A stretch of DNA of 64,000 bases from Cryptomeria japonica (GCF_030272615.1 NC_081411.1:40787140-40851139), one strand, 5' to 3'. Positions 37,161 to 50,109 are shown, counted from the stretch's first letter. Notes: generated from the sequence alone by a model not told the origin. Numbers and translations are program-made.

Positions 37161-37852
37161 ATGCGCCCCAAATGATGAAGAAGACCATCTGACTCCAAGG
37201 ATCATCCTGCAAATCTTCCCTCAAGAGCTCTACCTGAAATAATCTCTGCACTAACCTCCTAGTAGAAAGCATCCAAAGGATAGCACACTAAGAATACAAC
37301 TCCTCAAATCCACGCTAAGATTCATCACTGATAATTCATGCCTTCTATGACTCAAAGCGTCTACCACCACATTCTCCTTACCCTGGATATACTTCACCTC
37401 GAAATAATACTCACATAGAAACTCCATCCATTGCCATTGCCTAGCATTTAGATTCGACTGCGTGAAGATATACTACGGACTATGATGATCACTATGCAAC
37501 TTGAACCGCTGCCCAAGAATAAAATGCCCCCATCTCACCAAGGCATGAACCATTGCCGCTAACTCTAAATCATAAGTGGGATAATTCAACTCATGATCAT
37601 TGAATTTACGTGACTCATAAGAAATCACATGACCATCCTGCATTAGAACTGCTCCTAAACCCTCCAAAGAAGCATCCATACACACCACAAAATCACCCAA
37701 AGGATCTAGCACTGCTAGAATAGGTGCACTGGAGAAATGCTCCTTGAGGACCTAAAAAGGTGCCTCATAATGATCAGACCTACAAAACTTCTTTCCTTTC
37801 CTGTGAAGAGAATTGATAAGATGAGCAATCTTCAATAATCCCTGAACAAATT
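37161..37852 (-). pseudogene. RNase H and end of RT of the same gypsy element
   Basis: PLGDFVVCMDASLEGLGAVL (37640-37712) is the first RNase H aspartate motif of Del/Tekay elements, followed by YPTYDLELAAMVHAL and FILGQRFKLHSDH. Upstream (37790-37850) is the RT thumb end (SGIIEDCS then LHRKGK-like sequence). The minus-strand coding breaks off exactly at 37852, where RT appears in plus orientation. Confidence 0.8.
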
Positions 37853-38374
37853 ACTAACCTAAGCGTGACATTGATTTTCATATAGACCTTGTCCCTAGGG
37901 AAAAGACTATATCTAAGACACCCCATCAAACGACTACTCAGGAGTTGAGTGAGTTGTGATTGCAATTGGAGGATTTGTTGGCCAAGGGATTCACTCATCT
38001 TAGTGTTTCTCCATGGGGGCACCTATGTTGTTTGTAAAGAAGGACGAATCTCTTCACTTGTGTATTGATTACCAGTAGCTGAATAAGGTGACAGTGAAGA
38101 ATAGTTATCCTTTGCCGAGGATTGATGACCATTTCTATCAGATTAAGGATGCTAAGGTCTTCTCTAAGATATATCTTAAGTCAAGATATCACTAGTTGAG
38201 GATTCATGAGGCAGACATTAATCAGACAATATTTTGCACTCAATATGGTCATTATGAGTTCACAGTGGTACTTTTTGGGCTTACCAATGCACCCTCAGTG
38301 TTCATGATTTTTATGAATGGAGTATTAAGGACTTATCTTGATAGGTTCATGCTTGTGTTCCTTGATGATATATT
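37853..38374 (+). pseudogene. RT fingers and palm, inverted relative to the rest of its element (first part)
   Basis: In plus sense: DIDFHIDLVPREKTISKTP, a LLAKGF segment, SVSPWG with [33 protein letters not shown] and [11 protein letters not shown], then the catalytic VFLDDIF (38340-38374). It is interrupted there by LTR B1, with ATATT duplicated at 38370-38374 and 48383-48387. It continues at 48388. This is the RT missing from the minus-strand element on both sides. Confidence 0.8.
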
Positions 38375-39690
38375 TGTTGGAAAAAATGAACACTGAGAGT
38401 GGGGGTGAATCGGTGTTCTACAATTTTTACTTTCTTAAACTGATCCTTAAACCACTTGATGCAAATGAATAAAAGTAAAGTGCAGAAACTCAAATACAAA
38501 TACACACAAAACCATAACACTAAAAATTTTACGTGTAAAACCAGAAAGGAAAAAACCACAGTGGGATTGAGACCCACAATATTAAAATACTGCGATCAGG
38601 AGTATAATAATGTTACAAAGGGAATGCACATGCATTTAGGCACACTGCCTAGAGCTCACTGCTCAATTACAAGAGAGGGATACAACCCCCGAAGGACCCA
38701 TTGTCCTACAAATGTTTACAAATAATAAATTTAATGTTTGAACTGATGAATAGCATCTACAAATGCCAAAGTGTAGTTCCAGTTAAGCACAAAGTATCTT
38801 TCTTCCACTGTTCTACCACACTACTCTTTTTTGTTTTTTTTGTCATACACTGGAGCATAAATCCAAAGATAGTGCACACAAAACTACACACAGATGCCCA
38901 TACAATCTTCACACACCAACATCAATCACCAAAATAATCATATATACTGATCTTATATATTTGTATTGTTGGAATAAATGAACACTGAGAAGGGGGTGAA
39001 TCAATTTTTTGCAATTTACAAATCTATTCAGCTGATTCTTTAACCACCAGATGCATAAGAATGAAAGTAAAGTGTAGAAATATAAACCAATTAAACAAAA
39101 CACCATAACACCAAAATTTTTACGTGGAAACCCGGAAAGGGAAAAACCATAGTGGGATTTGAACCCACAATATTATTATATACTTTGATCAAGAGTATGA
39201 TAATATTACATAAAGGGGAATGCACTTGCATTCAAGCACACTATCTAGAGCTCACTGCTCAATTACAAAAAAGGGCTACAACCTGAAGGAAGGATCACTG
39301 CCTTACAGGTGATTACAAATGATTATAATAATGAATGAACTGAAGAATACCATCTACTAATACCAAATAGAAATTTTGGTTAAGCTCAATTTGACTTCTG
39401 CAACTATTATGTCTCTCTGCTCTATTTTCTAGCTCTATCATATACTGAAGCACCAAAATCTTTAATCACATTCACCACACTTCACATATTTGATCATACA
39501 GACTTCTTCCATTCATAAAATTCACCAAAATACTAAACTAAATCAATTTTATATATCCGCACTGCCAAAATAGATCAATTCCCATGTCGGTTTCCAAAAA
39601 CTGCATAACACGCAACATGAAATGTTTAACCAATGAGTCAACTCAATCTGTCCACAAATCCATATGGGGACCTAAAAAATATGATAAAAA

Positions 39691-41222
39691 TGTTGGTATT
39701 TGGCATTATAACAGACAAGGAGAGATTGTTGGCATTTCAATAAGGATATTGAGAAGGTTGTTGATGATTATGGATAAAATTGATTAAGGATGTTTACTGT
39801 CTTAATATTATTATTTTGTCATTGATGTCAAGAAATTGATTTTCTAATTCAGTATGATGTTGCCATATCTTGAGAAGTATGATTTGATGAGTATAAAGAT
39901 GTTGGTAAAAGATATAGAAAGAATATGATGAATAAGGGGAGGAATAAGTTATTCAATGGGCAACTATTACTCAGTTAGACAATGACGAGATCATGATGTT
40001 TAGATTGTTTTGATATCATACATATGTTATTGATTGTAAGGTTAATACTATACTATGTTACCGAGCAAAGAACCTAGTCGGTAAACCCTAAGGAACCTAG
40101 TTGGTAAACCCTAAGGTTATCGCTATCGGTTAATGAAGGCAGAATGTCTACCGAGTGAAGTTTAGTATTTATCGAGTTGCAACCGAGTAATAACAGAATG
40201 CATTAAATGATTACATGCATTATTTAATGAAGGAAGCTGATGAGCTGGCTATGATTAAATGATTGGTATGCCATGAATGAAGTTTGTTAAAGAATCTATG
40301 GCAAAGGAAAATCGGTAGGAAGATCTACAGCTCAGATTGAACTGCAATACCCTAGCACAAGTTCCAAGAAATGTATGCAAGTTCCAAGGCATGGTAACAT
40401 GTTTTTAGATCGACGAATACATTGAACCTGGACAAAGTTTGAAGATCTGATGGCTATGATTGATCATGGGAAATGTGATCAAGGCAATTAAGTGGTTAGC
40501 TATTGTTTATAAATAAGGAAATGTTGATAAACAATGTATGCGGGTAAGTGTATGCACAGGGATGCTACATAGTGATTATCGAGCACAGAAGCTTGAAGAT
40601 CTATTTGAATAACAGAGTATAGAGCCCAGCAGATGGACAAGATTAGTTCTATGTCTATAATTGTATTGAGAAAATAAGAATCTGCTTTAGCATTTTAGAT
40701 GTGAAGTTGTAGATAGATTTTTATTACTGTTATTTAGTGAAGTGACAGAAAATCTCTTAATTGAGTGGACTTAATAGTCTTATTTGTAAAACCCTCTAGC
40801 AAGGTGACATTCTGATTGAGTGTTTGAAATCCTTTAACAAGGTCACTTCTAACAAGGTGAAGATCCTAACAGATCTGAGGGAAATCCCTTAACCGGGTCA
40901 CATCTAGCAATGTGTTTGTAATCTTTAACAAGATTTACTTTTAACCGAGCATACTCTAGAAGAGTATATTTCTTAGTGGGTCCAAAATCCCACAGTGGTT
41001 TTTCCCTATTCGGGTTTCCACGTTAAATCTGGTGTTATGAGTATTATGATGTTTATATGCTTTTGAGTTTGCATGTTTAGCAGTTTTGGTTATATTACTG
41101 AACCATATGTTACCGAGGTTGAATATGATGTTTTTATGGAAGATTAAGTTTGTATGATTCACCCCCCCCTCTCATCTTATTAACTTGGCATCTGTACTTA
41201 TCTTTAAGTATCAGAACTATCA
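39691..41222 (+). mobile_element. copia1 5' LTR (1,532 bp)
   Basis: TGTTGGTATT to AACTATCA. The TATA box is TATAAATA (40508-40515). ACCGAG motifs recur. Imperfect AACAAGGTGA-type units (40790-40930) precede the T-arm-like hairpin (40976 on) and the TTCACCCCCCCCTCTCA block (41157-41173). Confidence 0.9.
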
Positions 41223-41240
41223 ATTGGTATCAGAACTTTG
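41223..41240 (+). other. copia1 primer-binding site
   Basis: TGGTATCAGAAC (41225-41236), complementary to the 3' end of initiator Met tRNA, three bases after the LTR end. Confidence 0.9.
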
Positions 41241-41286
41241 GACTCCGGAAGAAAAGTTTAAAGGTACTTGAGGCAAAGATCCAAAG

Positions 41287-42348
41287 ATGTATAAGAGGGA
41301 TGCACCGAAGCTGAACAAGTCAAGTTTCTCTACATGGCAGAAAAGGATGAAGCTGCACCTATCAGGAGTTGGAGAATATGCTGTATATTACCTGGAGAAT
41401 GATTTCATTACACCAAGCACCTATCCATTGATAATGGAAGAGATAAAGGCAAAGAAAGAACATATCCAAGCAATGATTGAAATAACATCTGCATTGACTG
41501 ATTCCAAGTTTAATGATCTAGAAGGCTGCAATGATTCGAAGGAAATGTGGGACAAGCTCATATCTGTGTATGGTGGAGATGAACATGTTCAAAGAGCAAA
41601 AGTGGATAGTCTAAGAGGAGAACTTGAATCTATGAGGATGAATGAAGGTGAGAACATAACCTAGTATAGTACAAGACTAAAGGAGATTGTCAATCAAATC
41701 AAAGGAGCAGGTGGAACTATTGAAGAAAAGGATATAACAAGTAAGTTGTTAAGAACCCTTCTACCAGCTTATGCAATCCGAGTCTCTGTAATCAATGAAT
41801 TGAGGTCTATACCTAATATGCCAATTTCTTTAGATGCTAGTATTGGTAAGCTACATGCATTTGAGTTAAGTAACTTTGATAACAGTGGGTCATCAGTAAA
41901 TAAAGTTGAATATGCATTTAGTTCTTTTCATCTTGATGAATCTAATGATCACAATGAAAGAAAGTATAAGTACTCCGAAGGAGATCACAGTGGAGAAAGT
42001 GAAAGATTTCACAAGAACATGGAGGAAGTACACAAACTGTATGAGGAAATCAGAAAGCAAGAAGAGTTTGAAGCACTATTAGCTAGAAGGTTACCGAGAG
42101 GCAAAGGTAAGTATAAAGGAAAACTACCTTTGAAATGTTTCAATTGTGATAAGATAGGACATATGGCTTCTAACTGTCCTAACAAAGATTCTACTGAAAA
42201 GAGAGATTACTGAGATGATAGACAGAAAGATAATCATTACAGAGGACACCGAGACTTCAGAAGAAGAGATAGGAAGTCATGCTTAATAGCTGATGAGGAA
42301 TCCAATGATGATAAATCAGATGAAACTGATACAGAGGAAGTAGTTTAT
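41287..42348 (+). pseudogene. gag: copia1 gag
   Basis: From the ATG at 41287: NKSSFSTWQKRMKLHL and ALTDSKFNDLEGC are the copia gag core (UBN2-like). KLLRTLLPAYAIRVSVINEL follows and the CCHC knuckle CFNCDKIGHMASNC is intact near 42136. Stops occur at 41662-41664 and 42211-42213. The frame is shared with pol, as is usual for copia. It would form the particle shell and bind element RNA. Confidence 0.85.
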
Positions 42349-43602
42349 GTGGCTATCAAAGATGGATCAAATGAAGAAAGGTATGAAGAAAAAGCCCTTA
42401 TATCTCACATAAATACTAATGATTCTTGGATCATAGATAGTGAATGCTCACATCACATGACAGGTGATAAACACAAGTTTGTTATGTTAGAAGACTATGA
42501 TGGAGGCTATGTAAGATTTGGTAATGATGCACCATGTCCGGTAAAAGGTAAAGGATCTATAACACTTCTTGATAATGCAAGATGCAATGATGTTTATTGG
42601 GTTGAAGGTTTGAAATACAATTTGTTGAGTGTAGCACAGCTAAATAATACAGGATACCGAATAGAATTTCAGAAAGGAATTGTCAAAGTTCATGACAAGA
42701 ATGGAAAGTTAGCTGCTACCGGCACACAAACAAAAGGTAACACATTTCACCTTGACTCAACTTAGAATAAGTGTTTGTATGCAAAGATAGATGATACCTG
42801 GTTATGGCATAAAAGGTTTTGTCATTTAAATTTTGATAATCTGATCAAAATAAGCAAGAAGCACCGAGTAAGAGGTCTACCGAGTCTTGAAAAACCTGAG
42901 AATTCTATGTGCCGAGGATGCCAGATGGGCAAAATGACAAGATCAAGCTTTACAAGTAAGTCTTACACTTCTAAGGGAATTTTAGATCTTTTGCACACTG
43001 ATCTTTGTGGTCCTATGAAAGTTCAAAGTTATTATGGTGATAAATATTTCATATTATTTGTGGATGATTACTCAAGGATGATGTCAGTAATGTTTTTAAA
43101 AGAAAAATCATAAGCTTTTCAAATGTTTAAATGGTACAAGGCAAGAGTTGAAAATGAAATAGGAAGACAACTGAAATGTCTTAGATCAGATAGAGGAGGA
43201 GAGTTCACATCTGATGAGTTCAACTTATTCTGCAATGATCATGGTATAAAATGACAAGTCTCTACACCAAGAACTCCACAACAAAATGGAATAGCTGAGA
43301 GAAAAAATAGATCTATTATGGATTGTGCCAGAACCCTGATGATTGAAAAGAAAGTGCCACAAACATTTTGGAGAGAAGCAATAAGCACAACAGTTTACAC
43401 CCTGAACCGAGTACAACTGAAGAAAGATACTTTGAAGACACCTTATGAAATCTAGTATGACAAGAAACCTAATGTAATTTATTTTAAAACCTTTGGAAGT
43501 AGATGCTATGTACACAAGGATGATAGAAATGGCAAGTTTGATTAGCAAAGTGAAGAAGGAACATTTCTTGGTTATTCCTCTAGAAGTAAAGCATTTAAAT
43601 GT
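42349..43602 (+). pseudogene. pol: copia1 protease and integrase
   Basis: The protease motif reads WIIDSECSHHMTG near 42428: the family D-S-G has become D-S-E, so the protease was probably dead. The integrase zinc finger (H...H...CRGCQMGKM) lies near 42805-42935, then LLHTDLCGPM, FVDDYSRMMSV, SDRGGEFTSDEF and PRTPQQNGIAERKN carrying D, D and E. Stops occur within 42763-42774, at 43111-43113, near 43252 and near 43454. Confidence 0.85.
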
Positions 43603-45470
43603 TTGATCAAATCATCTAACAAAATAGTAGAAAGTGCAAATGTGAAAATTGATGAATTTGCAGAAAGAAATGATGAAGGAAATTCCAAAGAACCAAAAGA
43701 TTATGATGAATTTATCTATGTTCAACCGACAAGTCCTACCGAGAAAACTGCAGAAGGAAATGAAGAGAATATTCAGTTATCGAGTGATGAAGAAGATCAT
43801 ATAGAGCCTATCGAGCCTGTATTAGCCAAGTATGTCAGAAGACATCATACACCAAGTCAGATTATAGGAGATAAGGATGATCCAGTGATGACAAGGAACA
43901 AACTGAGACATAACACATGTCTGATATCTGAATTTGAACCGAGAATAGTGAAAGAGGCATTTAACAGTGAAGATTGGACAAATGCTATGACAGAAGAGAT
44001 TGATCAAATCAAGAAGAATGACACATGGACACTAATCCTAAGACTGAAGGACACAAATGTAATCGGCACAAAGTGGATTTTCAGAAACAATCTGATTGAA
44101 AAGGAGAGGTCATTCGAAATAAAGCAAGACTAGTTTGCAAAGGTTATGCCCAAGAAGAAGGAATTGATTATGGTGAGACTTTTGCACCTGTGGCTAAACT
44201 TGAAGGAGTAAGAACATTGTTGGCATATGCTGCTTACAAAAATTTCAAGGTATATCAAATGGATGTCAAATTTTGCATTTCTGAATGGTATATTAGAAGA
44301 AGAAGTTTTTATTGAACAACCTGAAGGATTTGTTGAAGACAAGAATAAAGATCAGGTATGTAAATTGAACAAAGCTTTAGATGGTCTGAAACAAGCACCT
44401 AGAGCATGGTATGAAAGATTGCACTCTTATTTAATCAAGATTGGTTTTATAAGAACAAGTGAAAAGAACAATATGTACATGAAGAATGATGAAAATGGAA
44501 TACTGATCTCAGCCATATTTGTTGATGTCATTATATTTTGTGGAAATGACTCTTTATGTAAGAACTTTGGAAATGAAATGAGCAAAGAATTTGAGATGTC
44601 ATTAATCGGTGAGATAAAGTATTTTATAGGTTTATAGATACTACAAATGAAAGATGAGATTTTCATTACTCAATCCAAGTACATAAAGGAAATCTTGAAG
44701 AAATTTGGAATGGAGGATTCAAAACTAGTAAGTACTCCTATGTCTACCAACTGTAAACTATCAAAGAATGATGAATCTGCATCTGTTGATGAGACACTTT
44801 ACTGATCCATGATTGGAAAGTTGCAATATGTTGTTCACAATAGACTAGACATAGCACATGCAGTAGGTATAGTTGCAAGATTCTCTGCAGATCCTAAGGA
44901 AACACACATGACAACAATCAAGAGAATTTTCAAATACTTGAAAGGCACTGAAGATTATGGCTTAGTATATCAGAAAAGAAATGATTTGGATTTAAAAGTT
45001 TATACTAATGCTGATTGGGCAGGCAACATTGATCACAGGAAAAGCACAAGTGGAGGAGATTTCTTTTTAGGAGAAAGACTAGTGAGTTGGCTTAGCAAGA
45101 AACAAGGATGTGTTTCATAGTCAATAGCAGAAGCTGAATACGTTGCTGCAGCATTGAATTGTACCAACATAGCATGGATCAAACAACTGTTGGAAGGTAT
45201 AAATGAGAAAGTTACCTAGCCAGTAACTATATTATGTGACAATACTAGTGCCATTAACATTTCAAAGAATCCTGTTATGCACTCTAAGACAAAGCACATC
45301 TCTATCAAATATCATTATCTTAGAGAAGAAGCTCAAGAGAAGAAAGTGGTGTTGGAGTATGTTAGCACAAAGGAATAAATAGCAGATAGCTTCACCAAGC
45401 CACTGCCAAGGGACACTTTTGAGTATCTCAGAAGTAAGTTAGGGGTCCTATCCCTATCTTCTACTCACTG
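43603..45470 (+). pseudogene. pol: copia1 reverse transcriptase and RNase H
   Basis: RT starts with WTNAMTEEIDQIKKNDTW and VIGTKWIFRN. A shift near 44105 and a compensating one near 44268 put the YGETFAP-type segment in another frame. The catalytic pair reads FVDVIIFCGND near 44520 instead of the family VDDI, so one aspartate is lost. RNase H has YTNADWAGNIDHRKSTSG, AEAEYVAAA, ILCDNTSAINISKN and SFTKPL, with stops at 45118-45120 and near 45220 and 45378. Inactive. Confidence 0.85.
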
Positions 45471-45893
45471 ACCAAGTTCGGTGAAGGCATCAATTCGATG
45501 ACTCTACAGAATATCTTTTAGGAGTTGATGCTGATTTACACACTTTAGAAGGTTTTCTAAAGGTGTGCAGGAAATAATACAGGGAATAGGAATTGAAGAC
45601 AAAATGCTCTGACCGAGACTAAGTTCATACATAATAGCAGGAAATCACTTCATACAGGAAGAAATTATGTTTTAGTTCTTTACTTTTTGGCATTGTTGTC
45701 CAAGAGGGAGAAGACTGAAGAAGAGAGGAGAAGACTGAAGAAGAGGAGAAGACTGAAGAAGAGGAGAAGACTAATGTATGGGGGAGAATTCTGATGACAG
45801 AAGGAGAGCATTTCAACATTTCAGAATCTCATAGCAATTCGAATCAATTAGGTCAAGTCAATTGGTTTTGCCATCAATGCCAAAGGGGGAGAT
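45471..45893 (+). other. copia1 3' untranslated region with AGAAG repeats and PPT
   Basis: GAAGAAGAGGAGAAGACT recurs at 45710-45772. The PPT AAAGGGGGAGAT (45882-45893) sits directly before the LTR. Confidence 0.8.
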
Positions 45894-47396
45894 TGTTGGC
45901 ATTTGGCATTATAACAGACAAGTAGAGATTGTTGGCATTTCAATAAGGATATTGAGAAGGTTGTTGATGATTATATATAAAACTGATTAAGGGTGTTTAC
46001 TATCTTAATATTATTATTTTGTCATTGATGTCAAGAAATTGATTTTCTAATTTAGTATGATGTTGCCATATCTTGAGAAGTATGATTTGATGAGTATAAA
46101 GATGTTGGTAAAAGACACAGAAAGAATATGATGAATAAGGGGAGGAATAAGTTATTCAATGGGCAACTATTACCGAGTTAGACAATGATGAGATCATGAT
46201 GTTTAGATTCTTTTGATATCATACAGATGTTATTGATTGTAAGGTTAATACTATACTATGTTATTGAGCAAAGAACCTAGTTTGTAAACCCTACGGAACC
46301 TAGTCGGTAAACCCTAAGGTTATCGCTATCGGTTAATGAAGGCAAAATGTCTACCGAGTGAAGTAGTATTTATCGAGTTGCAACCGAGTAATAACAGAAT
46401 GCATTAAATGATTACATGCATTATTTAATGAAGGAAGTTGATGAGCTGGCTATGATTAAATGATTGGTCTGTCGTGAATGAAGTTTGTTAAAGAATCTAT
46501 GGCAAAGGAAAATCGGCAGGAAGATCTATAGCTCAGATTGAACCGCAATACCCTAGCACAAGTTCCAAGAAATGTATGCAAGTTCCAAGGCAGGGTAACA
46601 TGTTTTCAGATTGGCGAATACATTGAACCTGGACAAAGTTTGAAGATCTGATGGCTATGATTGATCATGGGAAATGTGATCAAGGAGATTAAGTGGTTAA
46701 CTATTGTTTATAAATAAGGAACTATTGATAAACAATGTATGCAGGCAAGTGTATGCACAGGGATGCTACATAGTGATTACCAAGCATAGAAGCTTGAAGA
46801 TTTGTTTGAATAAGAGAGTATAGAGCCCATCAGATGGACAAGATTAGTTCTATGTCTATAATTGTATTGAGCAAATAAGAATCTGCTTTAACATTTTAGA
46901 TGTGAAGTTGCAGATAGATTTTTATTACTGTTATTTAGTGAAGTGACAGAAAATATCTTAACCGAGTGGACTTAACAGTCTTATTTGTAAAACCCTCTAG
47001 CAAGGTGACATTCTGATTGAGTGTTTGAAATCCTTTAACAAGGTCACTTCTAACAAGGTGAAGATCCTAATAGATCTGAGGGAAATCCCTTAACCGGGTC
47101 ACATCTAGCAATGTGTTTGTAATCTTTAACAAGATTTGCTTTTAACCGAGCATACTCTAGAAGCCCACAGTGGTTTTTCCCTATTCGGGTTTCCACGTTA
47201 AATTTGGTGTTATGAGTATTATGATGTTTATATGCTTTTGAGTTTGCATGTTTAGCAATTTTGGTTATATTACTGAAGCATATGTTACTGAGGTTAAATC
47301 TGATGTTTTTATGGAAGATTAAGTTTGTATGATTCACCCCCCCTCTCATCTTATTAGCTTGGCACCTATACTTATCTTTAAGTATCAGAACTATCA
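45894..47396 (+). mobile_element. copia1 3' LTR (1,503 bp)
   Basis: TGTTGGCATT to AACTATCA. The TATA box is at 46709-46716. It lacks the 26 bases corresponding to 40963-40988, which removes the left arm of the T-arm-like hairpin. Confidence 0.9.
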
Positions 47397-48387
47397 AAAA
47401 AGATTCACACATATTGACCCAATCTCCTCGAACATGAAACCAATTACTGAAATCAACCCAAAGATTTTGGATCATACGTTATATCAAAATACCTCTGTTC
47501 TACATGAATTACTGAATACTGGACCTCCAATCTCACTCACGAATTAACACTAGATATCAAGATTAAATAATAATCTGCCTCGAACCATGAATCTTTTTCC
47601 TCTATCACTCCAAAAAAAAAAGGATATGCACACTACACTCATGCTCTACCGGTTACTATATTATACCTTCTAGACTTATACCTCATGATAATATGACTTC
47701 CAGTAAATCAAATCTACATGCACTGGATATGATTTCTGAATTGAGTTGCCATCAATGACAACTCCTAAGTATTTCTCATGCATTAATCTTCACCACAACT
47801 GTGTCTCTTGCCAACACACATCACTTATTTTAGGTCACCAACATGTCGACTCTAAAAACATTGGCAAAACATGAAACGTGTAAAAAGAAGTCGGCTCAAT
47901 CTGATTACCAATGCTCATGCGGACCAAAACAAATTGATTATAAGTTTCACATATGTCGACTATACAACTCTAACTCGAAACCAATCAACAAAATCATCCC
48001 AAAGATTCTGTATAACACACTACACCACTAATCACCCAAATGACCCTATTCTTCCTGAAATGTTGGATGTTAGATCTTCAATCTTGCACGAGAATCAATA
48101 CCAGATGCTAGGATTGTGGAATAAGCTATTACAATCATCCAATCAACTACCTCTTCCATCGGAAGGAAAAATGTGCACCCAAATTTGAGTTCTACTCAAT
48201 GTACTCTTTCTCTGACGAACATTGTGTTCCACCTTTCAGACTTAAGCAAAGTAGACTTCAAACTTTCGATAAGATGATTATGCATATTTTAGATGAAGAT
48301 TTTGGTCTGAGTTACCATCAATGACAACACCCAAACATTCCTCAAGCACTTATCTCTTCTAGTACAGTGTATCTTGCCAACAATATT

Positions 48388-48645
48388 GGTTTATTTGAGG
48401 ATCGTGGAGGAGCATGAGGAGCACATGAGATAGGTTTTGCAGTGTCTTTGTGAGAATCAACTGTATGCCAATATAGACAAGTGTGAGTTCTTTCAGACAA
48501 AGGTTAAGTATCTTGGCCATGTTATTTCAAGTGAGGGTATCATAGTGGATACCTCAAAGATCCAGGCTATATTATGGATTGGCCAATGCTTACTAATATG
48601 GGAAAAGTTCACAGTTTTATGTGCCTTGCAGGTTATCGAAGCCAA
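48388..48645 (+). pseudogene. RT palm end and thumb, inverted segment (second part)
   Basis: It continues the RT from 38374 in plus sense: IVEEHEEHMR, CLCENQLYANIDKCEFF, KVKYLGHVISSEGI, then a shift and LAGY. The next residues of a normal polyprotein (YYRRF, IEDF-like) are found on the minus strand at 37852, so this is the right end of the inverted segment. Confidence 0.8.
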
Positions 48646-48685
48646 CTCAACCTGCCACCTATCGTCTTGCTTTACCCCAACAAGT

Positions 48686-50109
48686 CTACATTAAATATGG
48701 AGATATAAAAGCATTTGAAGAACCATAATCAAATAATATCGAGCAATAAATAACACCTATCTCACCTGGAGTCTCTACAACTGTATTCTGATGCCGAGCC
48801 TGACAATTATCAACCATCGCAAATACATAATGATATCTCCCCACATCACCTATTGTAGGCTCTGAAGTTGTTGGCCTCTGAATAGACATCTAAGAAGATC
48901 TCTAAGGACAATTCACTACAAGATGACCCTATTGGCCACAAGTGAAACAACCCCCTCTGCTAAAGCCACGACTAACTGAAGGTGCACTAGATTGTTGGAA
49001 ACTACCTCTATTAGAGTCCTACTAAGAACTTTGTGCTAGCTGAGTGGTGTGAAAGTGAATAGCATGTTGCGTGCTGTGCTCCCTATAATTTTTTTGATCT
49101 CTACTTGTGAGAAAAATTTTGATTCTGAGAAGTCTTCTTTTGTTGAAAATGTCCACCCTTGAACAATGAGGGGTAACTCCTAGAAAATCCTAATGCTTGT
49201 GACTGCGCACCTCTCATAACTGATCCTGAAGCTACAACAATGACAGTCTACACAATAGGCATGCCTCCTAAAGCCAGAGTCAGATTATCCTCAACTAAGC
49301 ATGCCTTCTCCATGGTTACCTCCATAGTATTGGGTTCGAAAACTCGTACTCCTCCATTGATATTGTCATTAAGACCTCTAACAAAATGTTGCACCAACAT
49401 AGCCTCATCATCCACAATACTATGGTACAACTTAAGCTTAAAGAACTTATGCTTGTACTGCTCAACTATCATATTTTGTTGCATCAAATCATGAAACTCA
49501 TCTGCCTTTCTATGCCTCCAAATATCTTACAAGAAATGAGCATGAAACCACTCTAGAACCAATTCCCATGAAATTGTCGCAATATCTAAATGCAACTTCT
49601 ACTCCTCCATACGCCACCAAGTAGAAGCAAAGTCATGAAGATGCATGATCGCACACCTAGCCTTGGTGTTACTATTATACGATTACATAGAAAAAAACCT
49701 ACCCAAATCTAAGAGCCAAGTCGGCCTCCAAACCATTTCTAGAGCCATCAAAAGTGGGACAACGATACCTAAGAAGATCTCTCATCTAACCTACTGCAAT
49801 TGAATCCTGATCAGGTACTACATCAACTCTCCTTTGAGGTGAATGCAAATTATCCCTCACTCACTCTTGATGCTCCTCTCTATCTTAATGATCAGAATGA
49901 TGAGACTCCTCCTGCCGATTCTCCTCTTGTCTCGACCACAAACGACAAAGAAGATCCTGAAGTATATTAACCAATTGCAGAATCACATCACCACCTAGTT
50001 GATCCTGTTGCTGATCCTTATGGTGTGACTCTTTAGAATCCTTGGGATGAGGATTCTGTCAAGTTTCTATATGGAAACCACATCCATGACCTCTACCTCT
50101 AGTAGACAT
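48686..50109 (-). pseudogene. gag and protease of the minus-strand chromovirus-type gypsy
   Basis: Start ATG at 50109. In order: Gln/Asp-rich N-terminus, YRCPTFDGSRNG, CAIMHLHDFASTWW, then YKHKFFKLKLYHSIVDDEAM and VQHFVRGLND (49248-49487), a zinc knuckle CFTCGQ-x-GHLVVNC (about 48930) and a protease with LFDYGSSNAFISPYL (48690-48740; the family D-S-G reads D-Y-G). Several stops. RT, RNase H and integrase lie left: RT inverted at 37853-48645, the rest at 35870-37852. Confidence 0.75.

Larger units (their letters stand above)
39691..47396 (+). mobile_element. Full-length Ty1/copia element (copia1) with TSD
   Basis: LTRs at 39691-41222 and 45894-47396, Met-tRNA primer site, gag-pol, PPT and the 5-bp TSD AAAAA (39686-39690, 47397-47401) make a complete 7.7 kb element. 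The coding frame is broken by about a dozen stops and two shifts, so it is inactive. The LTRs differ by scattered substitutions and a 26-base indel. Confidence 0.9.
38967..47816 (-). mobile_element. Solo LTR B2 (38967-39690 + 47402-47816), nested in B1
   Basis: It has the same LTR family as B1 and B0. The halves sum to 1,139 bases, the length of B0, with TG/CA ends. The flanks are TGTAT (38962-38966) and CACAT (47817-47821): three of five bases differ, all by transitions, as for an aged TSD. It is split by the copia element. Confidence 0.75.
38375..48382 (-). mobile_element. Solo LTR B1 (38375-38966 + 47817-48382), host of nested insertions
   Basis: On the minus strand it begins TGTTGGCAAG (48382) and ends TTCCAACA (38375). 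Its two halves sum to 1,158 bases and match LTR B0. The TSD ATATT flanks it inside the gypsy RT. No internal region exists, so it is a solo LTR. The middle is occupied by B2, which contains the copia element. Confidence 0.8.
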
